Assembly: GCA_027532775.1 (NCBI GenBank)
Contig: JAPZTO010000008.1
Coordinates: 1-64,000, forward strand
Source of the DNA: Beijerinckiaceae bacterium
Lineage (GTDB): Bacteria; Pseudomonadota; Alphaproteobacteria; Rhizobiales; Beijerinckiaceae
DNA length: 64,000 nt
Direction: 5' to 3'
Below, piece after piece: positions 26,022 to 33,908 of the stretch. Numbering within the stretch: position 1 is the stretch's first letter; the number at the start of each line of letters is the position of its first letter. The translations under genes and the position numbers were made by a program. The notes under the pieces were generated by a model that saw nothing but the letters and a program-made list of their open reading frames with translations, ran no database searches and was not told where the DNA came from.

Positions 26022-27178
26022 CGGAACCGCAGCGGAGCGACGTGCTGATCATCGGCGGCGGGATCATGGGGGCCTCGGCGGCGTTCTTCCTGCGCCAGCG
26101 CGGGAAATCGGTGACGCTGATCGAGCGTGGCCTGATCGGCCAGCAGGCCAGCGGGACGAATTTCGGCAATGTCCGCCGGCAGGGGCGCTATCTGCCGCAA
26201 TTGCCGCTGGCCAACCGTTCGCGCGCGATCTGGGGCCGGCTCAACGATCTGCTCGGCGAGGATGCCGAATTCCTGCCCTCCGGCCATTTGCGGCTGGCCT
26301 ACACGGAGGAGATGGCAGAGCGGATCGAGCAATATGGCCGCGATGCGCGCCCCTACGGATTGGAGCTGGAGATGCTCAGCGGCAATATCCTCCGCGACCG
26401 GTTCCCCTTTCTCGGGCCGGAAATCCGCGCCGGCTCCTATTCGCCGCTGGATGGCCATGCCAATCCGCGCCTTGCAGCACCCGCCTTCGGCCGGGCGGCG
26501 AAGCGGGCCGGCGCCGCGATCGTCGAACGGGCGGAGGTGCTTTCGGTCGAGCAGGAGGGCGGGTCATTCCGCGCCCAGACGGCGGACGGGCGCATCTTCC
26601 GGGCGGAGCAGATGCTCATCACCGCCGGGGCGTGGGGCAGCCGGCTGTCGCAGCAATTCGGTGAACCGGCGCCGCTCGTGGTCCATGGCCCGCAAATGGC
26701 GGTGACCGAGCCGGTGCCCTATGCGCTGGAGCCGGTGCTCGGCATCGCCACCACCATCCCGGAGGAGATCATCTATCTCCGGCAGGTGAAGCGGGGCAAC
26801 ATCGTCTTCGGCGGCGGCATTCGCGGCCCCGCCAGCGCCGAGACGCTGCGCGCCTATGTGAAGCCGGAGAACACCCTCGGCCAGCTCTCGCAGATCACGC
26901 GGATCGTGCCCGCCCTGCGGCGGCTCAATGTCATCCGCGTCTGGAGCGGGATCGAGAGCTACCTGCCCGATGACATCCCGATCATGGGGCCCTCTGCCCG
27001 GGTTTCCGGCCTGCATTACGCCTTCGGCTTCTGCGGCCATGGTTTCCAGCTCGGGCCCGGCGTCGGGGATGTGATGGCCGAGCTGATCGCCACCGGCCAG
27101 ACCAGCACGCCGATCGAGCCCTTCACCATTGCCCGCTTCGCCGGCGGCGCGACCAACCAGACCGGGGGACACCCATAA
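26018..27178 (+). CDS. FAD-dependent oxidase subunit (HcnC/OoxB-like, DAO family)
   Basis: A 386-residue DAO-family subunit. The FAD motif is VLIIGGGIMGASAAFFLRQRG (residues 9 on, Gly-x-Gly-x2-Gly), and the C-terminal FAD segment is FGFCGHGFQLGPGVGDVMAELI. GTNFGNVRRQGR near residue 46 is the loop around the covalent or tightly held flavin in this group. With the two preceding genes it should form a heterotrimer that oxidises an imino- or amino-acid substrate at this subunit. The stop (TAA) overlaps the next ATG by one base. Confidence 0.85.
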   Translation: MTEPQRSDVLIIGGGIMGASAAFFLRQRGKSVTLIERGLIGQQASGTNFGNVRRQGRYLPQLPLANRSRAIWGRLNDLLGEDAEFLPSGHLRLAYTEEMAERIEQYGRDARPYGLELEMLSGNILRDRFPFLGPEIRAGSYSPLDGHANPRLAAPAFGRAAKRAGAAIVERAEVLSVEQEGGSFRAQTADGRIFRAEQMLITAGAWGSRLSQQFGEPAPLVVHGPQMAVTEPVPYALEPVLGIATTIPEEIIYLRQVKRGNIVFGGGIRGPASAETLRAYVKPENTLGQLSQITRIVPALRRLNVIRVWSGIESYLPDDIPIMGPSARVSGLHYAFGFCGHGFQLGPGVGDVMAELIATGQTSTPIEPFTIARFAGGATNQTGGHP

Positions 27179-28200
27179 TGCCATCCCATGACCTCACCAC
27201 GGATTCAAAAGCGTTGGCCTTCCATCGCGATACCTATGTCTTCGACGGCCTCTCCATCGCCTATGTGCTCGACGAGAAATATACCGAGCGGATGCTGGCC
27301 GGCGGCGTCGACGGGACGAATGTCACCTTCGCGCTGGAGGAGGACTGGGACACGGTGCTCCGCAATGCCGAGAAACAGCTGACGAAGATCGAGAAGAACC
27401 CGCATCTCCGGCTCTGCCTCAATGCAGCCGACCTGCGCGCCGCCAAGAAGGCCGGCAAGATCGGCGTGATGTTCGGCACGCAAGGCGCGACGATGCTGGA
27501 CGACAAGATCTGGCGGGTCGAGACGCTGGTGCGGATGGGGATGCGCTTTCTCGGCCTCGCCTATACGACCGCCAACCTGTTCGGCGATGGCTGCGGCGAG
27601 AAGCGCGATGCCGGCATCACCTATCTTGGCGAGGAGCTGATCGCGCGGGTCAACGAGCTGCCGGTCATCCTGGATCTCTCGCATTGCGGCCATCGCACGC
27701 GGGCCGAGGCGACGGCGATTGCCCGCGCGCCGGTCTGCACCCATTCGAATGCCGCGGCCCTGCGGGACAATGGCCGCAACACCACCGACGGGACCGTGCA
27801 GGGCATGGTGGCCAAAGGGGGGATGATCGGCGTCTGCGGCCTGCCGCATTCGCTGGCCGACGAGGCCCCGACGCTGGACACCCTGCTCGACCATGTCGAC
27901 CATTTCGTGAATCTGGTCGGCGTCGAGGGCGTCGGGATCGGCATGGACTATGTCGAATTCTACCAGGAGATGGAGACGGTCGTGGCCTCGCCCAGCGTCG
28001 TCACCTGGCGGACGCGGCGGCCCGACATTTTCGGGACGCTGGCCTCGTTCGGCCGGCAATCCTATCCGCTCGGCGTCGAACGGGTGGCCAAGCTGCCGAA
28101 TTTCACCGCCGGGTTGATGGCGCGCGGCTACAAGGAGGCCGATGTCGCCGCGATCATGGGCGGGAACTGGCTCCGCGTGATCGAAAAGTTCTGCGGCTGA
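27178..28200 (+). CDS. M19 (renal dipeptidase) family protein with altered metal site
   Basis: A 340-residue TIM-barrel protein of the M19/membrane dipeptidase family: DGTNVTFA near 45-52, MGMRFLGLAYTTANLFGDGC near 120-139, ILDLSHCGHRT near 164-174 and CTHSNAAALRDNGRN near 187-201. His169 and His189 match the second pair of zinc ligands. The N-terminal His-x-Asp of M19 enzymes is absent (the segment reads FDGLSIAYVLD), and the bridging Glu is Gln102 (GTQGA instead of a G-x-EG-type motif). A standard two-zinc dipeptidase mechanism is therefore doubtful. It is coupled to the flavoenzyme genes; its pathway role is unknown. Confidence 0.75.
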   Translation: MPSHDLTTDSKALAFHRDTYVFDGLSIAYVLDEKYTERMLAGGVDGTNVTFALEEDWDTVLRNAEKQLTKIEKNPHLRLCLNAADLRAAKKAGKIGVMFGTQGATMLDDKIWRVETLVRMGMRFLGLAYTTANLFGDGCGEKRDAGITYLGEELIARVNELPVILDLSHCGHRTRAEATAIARAPVCTHSNAAALRDNGRNTTDGTVQGMVAKGGMIGVCGLPHSLADEAPTLDTLLDHVDHFVNLVGVEGVGIGMDYVEFYQEMETVVASPSVVTWRTRRPDIFGTLASFGRQSYPLGVERVAKLPNFTAGLMARGYKEADVAAIMGGNWLRVIEKFCG

Positions 28201-28206
28201 GCGGGC

Positions 28207-29310
28207 ATGGCGCAGCTTCTCGTCATCGGGGCCGGCATTGTCGGCCTCTCCATAGCCCGGGCGGCTTCATTGCGCGGGCATGAGGTCCGTGTGCTGGAAC
28301 GGGGGCCGGTGCCCAACCCTGAATCGGCCTCGCATGACCGGCACCGGATGATCCGCTACCCCTATGGCGCGGCGGCCGGCTATACGCGCATGGTCACCGA
28401 GGCCTTCGGGGCATGGGACCGGCTCTGGCAGGATCTCGGCGCCTGCCATTTCGAGAATACCGGCGCGATCGCCATCTCGCTCGAGCCGGGCGATTACGCC
28501 GAGAAAACGCGCGATACGTTCCGGGCCGTCGGCCTGCCGCATGACGTGCTTGACCGTCAGGGCGTCGAGGCGCTCTGCCCGCATCTCGTGCTGCCGGCGC
28601 GAGCCTGGGGCGTGACCGCCTTTCCCGGCGGGCCGCTTTTTGCCGCCGACATCCTGCGCGATCTTGCCGCCTGGCTGCGCGCGCGGGACGTGCCGATCGA
28701 GAGCGGATGCACGGTCGTCGCGGTCGACGAGGCGCAGGGCATCGTCCATCTCACCGATGGGACGACGCGCCGCGGCGACATGGTGGTTGTGGCCGCCGGG
28801 GCCTGGCTGCCGCGCCTCATGCCCGGGCGCTATGGCCAGTTGCCGGTCTACCGGCAGGGCCTGCTCTATGTCGAACCGCCGGCCGCCCATGCGCAGAGCT
28901 GGAGCGAGGCGCCGGCCATTGCCGCTCTGGGTGACCATACGGGCTATACCCTGCCGGACCGGCGCGGCGCAGGCCTGAAGATCGGCTATTCCGCGCATCG
29001 CCGGCGGGCGCTGCCAGATGCGGACGGTTTCGGCGCCGATCTCGAATGGGAGAGCGGGGCCATTCTCGGCGCTTTCCGGCCCTATTTCCGCGATTTCGAG
29101 AGCTACCGGCCGCTTCGGATGCAGGTGGGCTATTACACGCTCGATCCCTCGCGCCGCTTCCTCGTTGCCCGCCACCAGCAGGCTGTCGTCATCACGCAAT
29201 GCGACGGCCAGATGTTCAAGTTCGGCCCGCTGATCGGCGAGCGGATGCTCGACATGGTCGAGGGCAGGCTCGCCTTTTCCGACCTGGCCCATTGGGCCGC
29301 CGGCTATTGA
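28207..29310 (+). CDS. FAD-dependent oxidoreductase, sarcosine-oxidase/DAO-like
   Basis: A 367-residue flavoprotein starting MAQLLVIGAGIVGLSIARAASLRG, with the GAGIVG FAD motif at 8-13. SASHDRHRMIRYPYG near 41-55 matches the flavin-contacting Arg/His loop of monomeric sarcosine oxidase relatives. VVVAAGAWLPRLMP near 195-208 and a C-terminal MFKFGPLIGERMLDMV are further family segments. It likely oxidises an N-alkyl amino acid or similar amine. It follows the M19-like gene after 6 bases and precedes the bicupin gene by 18, so it belongs to the same operon. This is the third DAO-family enzyme in the region. Confidence 0.85.
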   Translation: MAQLLVIGAGIVGLSIARAASLRGHEVRVLERGPVPNPESASHDRHRMIRYPYGAAAGYTRMVTEAFGAWDRLWQDLGACHFENTGAIAISLEPGDYAEKTRDTFRAVGLPHDVLDRQGVEALCPHLVLPARAWGVTAFPGGPLFAADILRDLAAWLRARDVPIESGCTVVAVDEAQGIVHLTDGTTRRGDMVVVAAGAWLPRLMPGRYGQLPVYRQGLLYVEPPAAHAQSWSEAPAIAALGDHTGYTLPDRRGAGLKIGYSAHRRRALPDADGFGADLEWESGAILGAFRPYFRDFESYRPLRMQVGYYTLDPSRRFLVARHQQAVVITQCDGQMFKFGPLIGERMLDMVEGRLAFSDLAHWAAGY

Positions 29311-29328
29311 CCCCTTCCGGAGACCCGC

Positions 29329-30027
29329 ATGACCAAGACCCTGATCCATCTCGGCCGCGATGGCCAGCCGCTGGCAACCGGCCGGGCAGGCGCTGCCAGC
29401 GCCGCCGATCCCTTCGCTGCCGGACGGCAGATCCTCTTCGATGACGGCAGCGGGCATCGGGCCGGGCATCTCGTCCTGTCCGGCGCTGTGCCGGTGGGCG
29501 GGCTCGGCCATGCGGAACTGATGACGGTCGGTGCCGGCCGGCTGGTCGTCGATGGTCGTTCGCATGATGCCGGCGCTGCCGTGGTGCTGCCGCGCGGATT
29601 TTCCGGCATGGTCGAGGCGGCGCCGGGCACGCTGGTCTTTTTCGTGGCGCAGGAGATGGCGGAAGCCCCTGCCGGCGAGACGGGGGCGATCACGCTCGAC
29701 CCGGCCTTGCCACGCAACCGATCTGCCGGGCCGGCAGCGGAGGTGCTCGTCAGCGCACCGCCGGAATGCCACTCGCTCAACCTCTTCACCGATGCCTCGG
29801 GCCTGCGCGCGGGCATCTGGGATGTCTCGACGCCCTGCGAACGACGTTTCGTGCCGCACCGGATCCACGAATTGATGCATCTCCTCGAGGGCGAGGTCAC
29901 GCTGACGCACCAGAGCGAGGGGGCGGCCCGCTTCCGCGCCGGTGACGTGATCTTCGTGCCGCAGGGTGCGCCCTATGCCTGGAAGAACGAGCGCAAGGTC
30001 GTGAAATACTACACCGTTTCCGGCTGA
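29329..30027 (+). CDS. bicupin protein
   Basis: A 232-residue protein with two cupin barrels. The first is at about 45-105 (AELMTVGAGRLVVDGRSHDAGAAVVLPRG), and the second at about 170-232 with HELMHLLEGEVTLTHQ and FRAGDVIFVPQGAPYAWKN. Metal-ligand His are sparse, as in the DUF861/Cupin_3 group related to ureidoglycine/ureidoglycolate enzymes. It is the last gene of the plus-strand catabolic operon and ends 12 bases from the convergent SUMF1-like remnant. It may bind or process an imino or amide intermediate (inference). Confidence 0.75.
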   Translation: MTKTLIHLGRDGQPLATGRAGAASAADPFAAGRQILFDDGSGHRAGHLVLSGAVPVGGLGHAELMTVGAGRLVVDGRSHDAGAAVVLPRGFSGMVEAAPGTLVFFVAQEMAEAPAGETGAITLDPALPRNRSAGPAAEVLVSAPPECHSLNLFTDASGLRAGIWDVSTPCERRFVPHRIHELMHLLEGEVTLTHQSEGAARFRAGDVIFVPQGAPYAWKNERKVVKYYTVSG

Positions 30028-30039
30028 CGTCGCCCGCCC

Positions 30040-30726
30040 TTATGGTTCGCGGACCAGTCGGAACCCGGCAGCCTGATCCCGGACAACCGGCGCGCAGGTG
30101 CTGACCCATTCCCAGACATTGCCATTGAGATCATGCAGCCCCCAGGGGCCGGCCGCGTAGCGCCCGACAGGCGCGGTCACGGCGAAGCCATCCCGGCAGG
30201 TCGCGGCCTGCCAGTCCGGGTTGGCTTCCCGTGCCGAAAGATCGGCGCCGTTTCCGATCCGGCACAACTCGTCCGCCTCGCCGGTGCGCCAGGCTTCGGC
30301 CGACGCGAAATAATGCCATTCGGCATAGGCATTGGCATCCTGGAAGCTGACGCAGGTCACGGGGTGGTCATCGCCCTGAGCAAAGCCGGGCTGTTCCCAG
30401 TTCAGGGCCGGATTGACGCCCCATTGCGGGCGGCGGGCATGGCAACCTCCCGGCGCGATGCGGCCGGTCTCGCGCATGAAGGCGGCATATTGCCCGCGCG
30501 TCACCTCGAAGCGGACGACGGCGAGCGGCTTCTCGAAGGCGAAGGAGAGCCGGCGGGTGGCATCGGCGATCGTGACCTGCATATCGGTCCGGCCCGGCGG
30601 CACCCGCACCGGTTCGGGGCAGATCGCGCAGTCGCGGAAGACCTCGCCCTCGCCGGGCCTGCGGAACCGGAGCCCGTGCGGCCCGAGCCGCCCCCTTCTG
30701 TCACGTCCTTTCCCCCGGATCGCCAA
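30040..30726 (-). pseudogene. degenerate formylglycine-generating-enzyme/SUMF1-like gene
   Basis: Recognisable family segments in order: GEVFRDCAICPE, VRVPPG, FEVTRGQYAAFM, HPVTCVSFQDANAYAEW, LCRIGNGADLS, CRDGFAVTAPVGRY, GLHDLNGNVWEWVSTC, GFRLVRE. Parts that should lie between them are gone. The MGS segment after VPPG is missing. The RLPSEAEWEYAARAG segment is lost between AYAEW and HYFASA. The RVLRGGSW core, where family members hold their catalytic region, is lost between WEWVSTCAP and GFRLVRE. No ATG fits the conserved start; TTG at 30726 is the best guess, and the open frame upstream is unlike any coding region. Probably a decaying gene, or possibly a binding-only remnant. Confidence 0.6.
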
Positions 30727-30880
30727 GCGGTTCCGGCGGAAGCCAGGCCCGAGATGCGGAAGGCGCCTGAACGCGCCGTTGGTTGCCGGCAGCGCGACCT
30801 CAGCGCTTTCCGGCTTGACGGTCCGGGCGAATGGAACATAAAGTGAACAAATGGTCTGACCGAGCGGAGACGGGGCGGCA

Positions 30881-31345
30881 ATGGCATCAACGGATTTCGA
30901 TTTCGAGTTCGGCAGATGGCGTGTGCGGCATCGTCGGCTCAAGGAGCGGCTGGCGGGTTGCCGGGACTGGGAGGAATTCTCCGGTCTATCCGAGACCCGG
31001 CCGGTTCTGGGAGGCAGCGGCTGCATCGAGGACAACCTGATCGAGTTCCCGAGCGGAAGCTACCGGGCCATTGCCATCCGTGCTTTCGACCCTGTTGCCG
31101 GGTCCTGGGCGATCTGGTGGCTGTCCTCTACCAATCCCCACCAGCTCGATACGCCTGTGGTCGGGCGGTTCGAGGGCGATGTCGGCACCTTCTTCGCCGA
31201 GGACACGCTGAACGGCCGTCCGGTCAGGGTGCGGTTTCTCTGGCTGAACACGCGGAGCCGCACGCCGCGCTGGGAGCAGGCCATGTCCGATGATGGCGGC
31301 GCCAGCTGGGAGACGAACTGGATTATGGATTTCCAGCCGGCATAG
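30881..31345 (+). CDS. DUF1579-type small protein
   Basis: A 154-residue protein without signal peptide or membrane segment. The pattern FDFEFGRWRVRHRRLKERLAGC, then GSGCIEDN, YRAIAIRAFDP, WAIWWLSST and the C-terminal GGASWETNWIMDF matches the lipocalin-like DUF1579 family of unknown function. The gene stands alone, divergent from the SUMF1-like remnant and upstream of the tRNA. GGAG lies about 12 bases before the ATG, a rather long spacing. Confidence 0.7.
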   Translation: MASTDFDFEFGRWRVRHRRLKERLAGCRDWEEFSGLSETRPVLGGSGCIEDNLIEFPSGSYRAIAIRAFDPVAGSWAIWWLSSTNPHQLDTPVVGRFEGDVGTFFAEDTLNGRPVRVRFLWLNTRSRTPRWEQAMSDDGGASWETNWIMDFQPA

Positions 31346-31389
31346 CCAACTCTGAGGCGAGAAGGAGAGATCCTTGTGGTGATCAGTGA

Positions 31390-31479
31390 TGGCGGAGAGG
31401 GAGGGATTCGAACCCCCGGTACGCTTGCACGTACTCCGCATTTCGAGTGCGGCGCGATCGACCACTCTGCCACCTCTCC
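31390..31479 (-). tRNA. tRNA-Ser (anticodon CGA)
   Basis: Read on the minus strand, the gene begins GGAGAGGTGGCAGAGTGG and ends with the T-loop GGTTCGAATCC, acceptor CCTCTCC, discriminator G and encoded CCA. The anticodon stem-loop reads GCACTCGAAATGC with CGA centred. The 90-base length and long variable arm (GAGTACGTGCAAGCGTAC region) are typical of type II tRNA-Ser. The 7-bp acceptor stem is perfect. Confidence 0.97.
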
Positions 31480-31976
31480 GTGGACGCGCGAACGCGTGGT
31501 CAGGCGCCGGGGAATACAGAAGCCTGCGGCGCAATGCAAGGCTGATTTCAGCGGTTGCGGCTGATCATCGTCGAGGCGTCCCGCCGGCTGCTGTGCCGGG
31601 CTCTCCCGGCGCTGCCGATCCGCTTGCGGGCTCGGGAACCGGCAATAGGGGGCGCGCTGCGTGCAATATGGTGGCGGGAAGGGCCCTGTTCCGGCCGACC
31701 CGGTCCGTTCGAAGCCCGGCTTCCGGTGCATCTGGCCTTCCCCGAACCCGCACTCGCCCTGGCCTGACCTTGCCCGTAACTGACCTTGCCCGCGCTTGAC
31801 CTTGCCCGCACTTGACTTTGCGCGGACTTGGCGTCAAGGAACCCGCAGCAGCGCGGCGGAAGAACCGCGCTTTTCGTCATGCGCCGGGATCAGGTCCACC
31901 TGGCAAGGGTGCAGACAGGCAAAAAGACTGCCGGGTGGCTCGTTCCATCTCAGGGCAGTGAAGAAGGAAGATGGAT
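31480..31976. other. intergenic region before rplU with ~16-bp tandem repeats
   Basis: No convincing gene in about 500 bases. At 31763-31826 there are four imperfect tandem units of 15-17 bases (CTGACCTTGCCCG, CTTGACCTTGCCCGC, CTTGACTTTGCGCG). Each contains a TTGAC-like core resembling a -35 box. They end about 150 bases before the rplU start, so this region probably holds the rplU-rpmA promoter and a leader. Confidence 0.5.
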
Positions 31977-32612
31977 ATGTTCGCTGTCATCAAGACGGGC
32001 GGCAAACAGTATACTGTTGCTGCCAATGACGTCATCACCGTCGAGCGCCTCGAAGGCAACCCGGGTGACGTGATCGCTTTCGAAACCGTGCTGATGCTGG
32101 GTGGCGAGAAGGCCGTGATCGGCTCGCCGACCGTGGCCGGCGCCACCGTTGCGGGTGAACTGGTCGAGCAGGCCCGGGGCCCGAAGGTCATTTCGTTCAA
32201 GAAGCGCCGCCGCCAGAATTCGAAGCGCAAGAAGGGTCACCGCCAGGACCTGACCATCGTGCGGATCACCGAGATCCTGACCGATGGCAAGAAGCCCAGC
32301 GCCGCCAAGGCTGCCAAGCCGGTCGCGCTTGCTGCCGCTGCTGCCGGCGAAGCCCGCGACGAATCGAACCTCTCGCTGATTGCCGGCATCGGACCGACCA
32401 TCGAGAAGAAGCTCCGCGCGGCGGGCATCACCTCCTGGTCGCAGATCGCGGCCTGGGGCGAGGCCGACATTGCCAAGTGGGACGAGGAACTCAAGCTGCG
32501 CGGCCGTGCCACGCGCGAGGAATGGGTCGAGCAGGCAAAGGAACTCCTTGCCGGTAAGCCGCCGCGCGCCAAGGCCGACCAGGCCGAGCTCGCTTCGGGC
32601 GAAGATCGCTGA
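31977..32612 (+). CDS. rplU: 50S ribosomal protein L21 with C-terminal helix-hairpin-helix extension
   Basis: Residues 1-103 are L21 ([20 protein letters not shown] at the start, [14 protein letters not shown], then ITEI), which binds 23S rRNA in the large subunit. A Lys/Ala/Pro linker (about 104-128) leads to an extra domain at 130-195 with [18 protein letters not shown], a helix-hairpin-helix of the kind found as an extension in many alphaproteobacterial L21 proteins. The total of 211 residues is about twice the bacterial norm. I chose the ATG at 31977 (AGGAAG 6 bases before) over the ATG two codons upstream. It is followed by rpmA after 129 bases. Confidence 0.95.
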   Translation: MFAVIKTGGKQYTVAANDVITVERLEGNPGDVIAFETVLMLGGEKAVIGSPTVAGATVAGELVEQARGPKVISFKKRRRQNSKRKKGHRQDLTIVRITEILTDGKKPSAAKAAKPVALAAAAAGEARDESNLSLIAGIGPTIEKKLRAAGITSWSQIAAWGEADIAKWDEELKLRGRATREEWVEQAKELLAGKPPRAKADQAELASGEDR

Positions 32613-32741
32613 GGCCGGGAGACAGCGGGCGACAAAGGTCAGCCCCGCTGTCATTTTCCGGGTGAAATGGAAACTGTTTTCGGGTAAGGATCAATCCAAC
32701 GGATTTGGTCTTTCCCGCTGAGGGATTGAAGGAGCACCACC

Positions 32742-33011
32742 ATGGCTCACAAAAAAGCTGGCGGTTCGTCGCGCAACGGTCGCGATTCGCATTCAAAGCG
32801 CCTGGGCGTGAAGAAGTTCGGCAACGAGGCTGTCCTCGCCGGCAATATTATCGTGCGTCAGCGCGGGACGAAGTGGCACCCCGGCACCAATGTCGGCATC
32901 GGCGTCGATCATACGCTCTTTGCGACCTGTGACGGTGTTGTGGTCTTCAAACAGAAAGGCCCGCGTCAATACGTCAACGTCGTTCCGGCTACGGCCGAAG
33001 CAGCAGAATAA
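32742..33011 (+). CDS. rpmA: 50S ribosomal protein L27
   Basis: An 89-residue protein beginning [20 protein letters not shown], the universal L27 N-terminus that reaches the peptidyl-transferase centre, followed by [23 protein letters not shown] and the GPRQYVNV end. No cleavable N-terminal extension of the Firmicutes type is present. It follows rplU and precedes a stem-loop terminator, giving the standard rplU-rpmA operon. Confidence 0.97.
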   Translation: MAHKKAGGSSRNGRDSHSKRLGVKKFGNEAVLAGNIIVRQRGTKWHPGTNVGIGVDHTLFATCDGVVVFKQKGPRQYVNVVPATAEAAE

Positions 33012-33104
33012 CCGGCGGAAGAGCATGATCCTCCCCGCCGGTGGTTCCCAGGGAACCGAACCGGCGGCGAGCAGAGCATCGGGCGGCACCAGAACGCCCC
33101 ATTC

Positions 33105-33155
33105 GAAGCGAAACTGATCGGGGAGGCCGGGGAACCGAGCCTCCCTTCGCTTTTT
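33105..33155 (+). terminator. intrinsic terminator after rpmA
   Basis: Outer stem AAGCGAA/TTCGCTT and inner stem GGGAGGC/GCCTCCC, followed by TTTTT. A second strong hairpin (33035-33067, CCGCCGGT/ACCGGCGG with inner GGTTCCC/GGGAACC) lies between it and the rpmA stop. Confidence 0.65.
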
Positions 33156-33230
33156 CCGGCCCCGGAAGGCCGGAAAGTCTGAAACACCCGGCGGGAATGC
33201 TTTCGAGGTTCCCTGCCGGGCCAGGACCGG

Positions 33231-33860
33231 ATGATTGCCATGATGCCCGATTTGTTCCGTGATGATGTGCTGACCCTCGAGACCCCCCGGCTGTTCCTGC
33301 GCTGGCCGACGGTCGAGGATGTTGCCCAGTTGGCCCGCCTTGCCGGCGACCGCGTGATCTCCGACATGACGGGCATCATCCCGCACCCGTATTCGCAGGA
33401 CATGGCCGCCCGCTATGTCGGCGATGCCCGGCAATGGAACAGCGAGGGCTCGAAGCTCAAGCTGGCCATTGTCGAACGGCGCGAGCCGGAAAACCTGATC
33501 GGGATGATCGGCCTGCGCCTGACTGAACCGGGGGAGGCCTCGCTCGGCTACTGGCTCGGCAAGCCCCATTGGGGAAAGGGTTATGCCACCGAGGCGGCGC
33601 AGGGGCTTGTGGACATGGCCTTCATGTTCACCAGGCTCGACAGGCTGGTCGCGTCGGTGCGGGTGGTCAATCCGGCCTCGCGGCGGGTGCTGGAACGCTG
33701 CGGATTCCAGCCCACCGGCAGCGATTTCCTGAGCCTGCCGGCCTGGAACGGCGCTGTGCCTGTGGAAACCTACCGGTTGACCCGGAACCTCTGGCGCAGC
33801 CTGAAGGGCTGGCGGACGCCGGTGCCGAGCCGCTCCGCCCCGATGGCCGCGCTGGGCTGA
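33231..33860 (+). CDS. GNAT acetyltransferase, RimJ/RimL-like
   Basis: A 209-residue protein. TLETPRLFLRWPTVEDVAQL near 16-35 is the N-terminal RimJ/RimL signature, and GYWLGKPHWGKGYATEA near 104-120 is the acetyl-CoA loop (the G-K-G-Y-A-T form). The NPASRRVLERCGFQPTG segment near 144-160 is the usual closing helix/strand. It acetylates an N-terminal or small-molecule amine; the target is unknown. AGGA lies 5 bases before the ATG at 33231. In this gene neighbourhood a GNAT gene between rpmA and obgE is common in Rhizobiales (general knowledge). Confidence 0.85.
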   Translation: MIAMMPDLFRDDVLTLETPRLFLRWPTVEDVAQLARLAGDRVISDMTGIIPHPYSQDMAARYVGDARQWNSEGSKLKLAIVERREPENLIGMIGLRLTEPGEASLGYWLGKPHWGKGYATEAAQGLVDMAFMFTRLDRLVASVRVVNPASRRVLERCGFQPTGSDFLSLPAWNGAVPVETYRLTRNLWRSLKGWRTPVPSRSAPMAALG

Positions 33861-33908
33861 TCCGGGGCGAGCCGGCAGGCGTATCTTTCCTGACAACAGG
33901 AGAAGAGA

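Noticed and set aside
24343-27178. Hydrogen cyanide synthase operon (hcnABC)
   Set aside because: Subunit architecture matches, but the same architecture serves opine oxidases and D-hydroxyproline dehydrogenase. The operon context (AraC, HAD, GabD-like ALDH, M19-like protein, DAO, bicupin) is catabolic, so the symbol hcn is not used.
30881-31035. N-terminal extension of the SUMF1-like remnant running to 31035
   Set aside because: It overlaps the start of the DUF1579 gene on the other strand and its translation is Arg/Ser/Pro-rich with no family similarity.
31763-31826. Insertion-sequence end or attachment site next to the tRNA-Ser gene
   Set aside because: The repeats are imperfect, not a copy of the tRNA 3-prime end, and no integrase or transposase is nearby.
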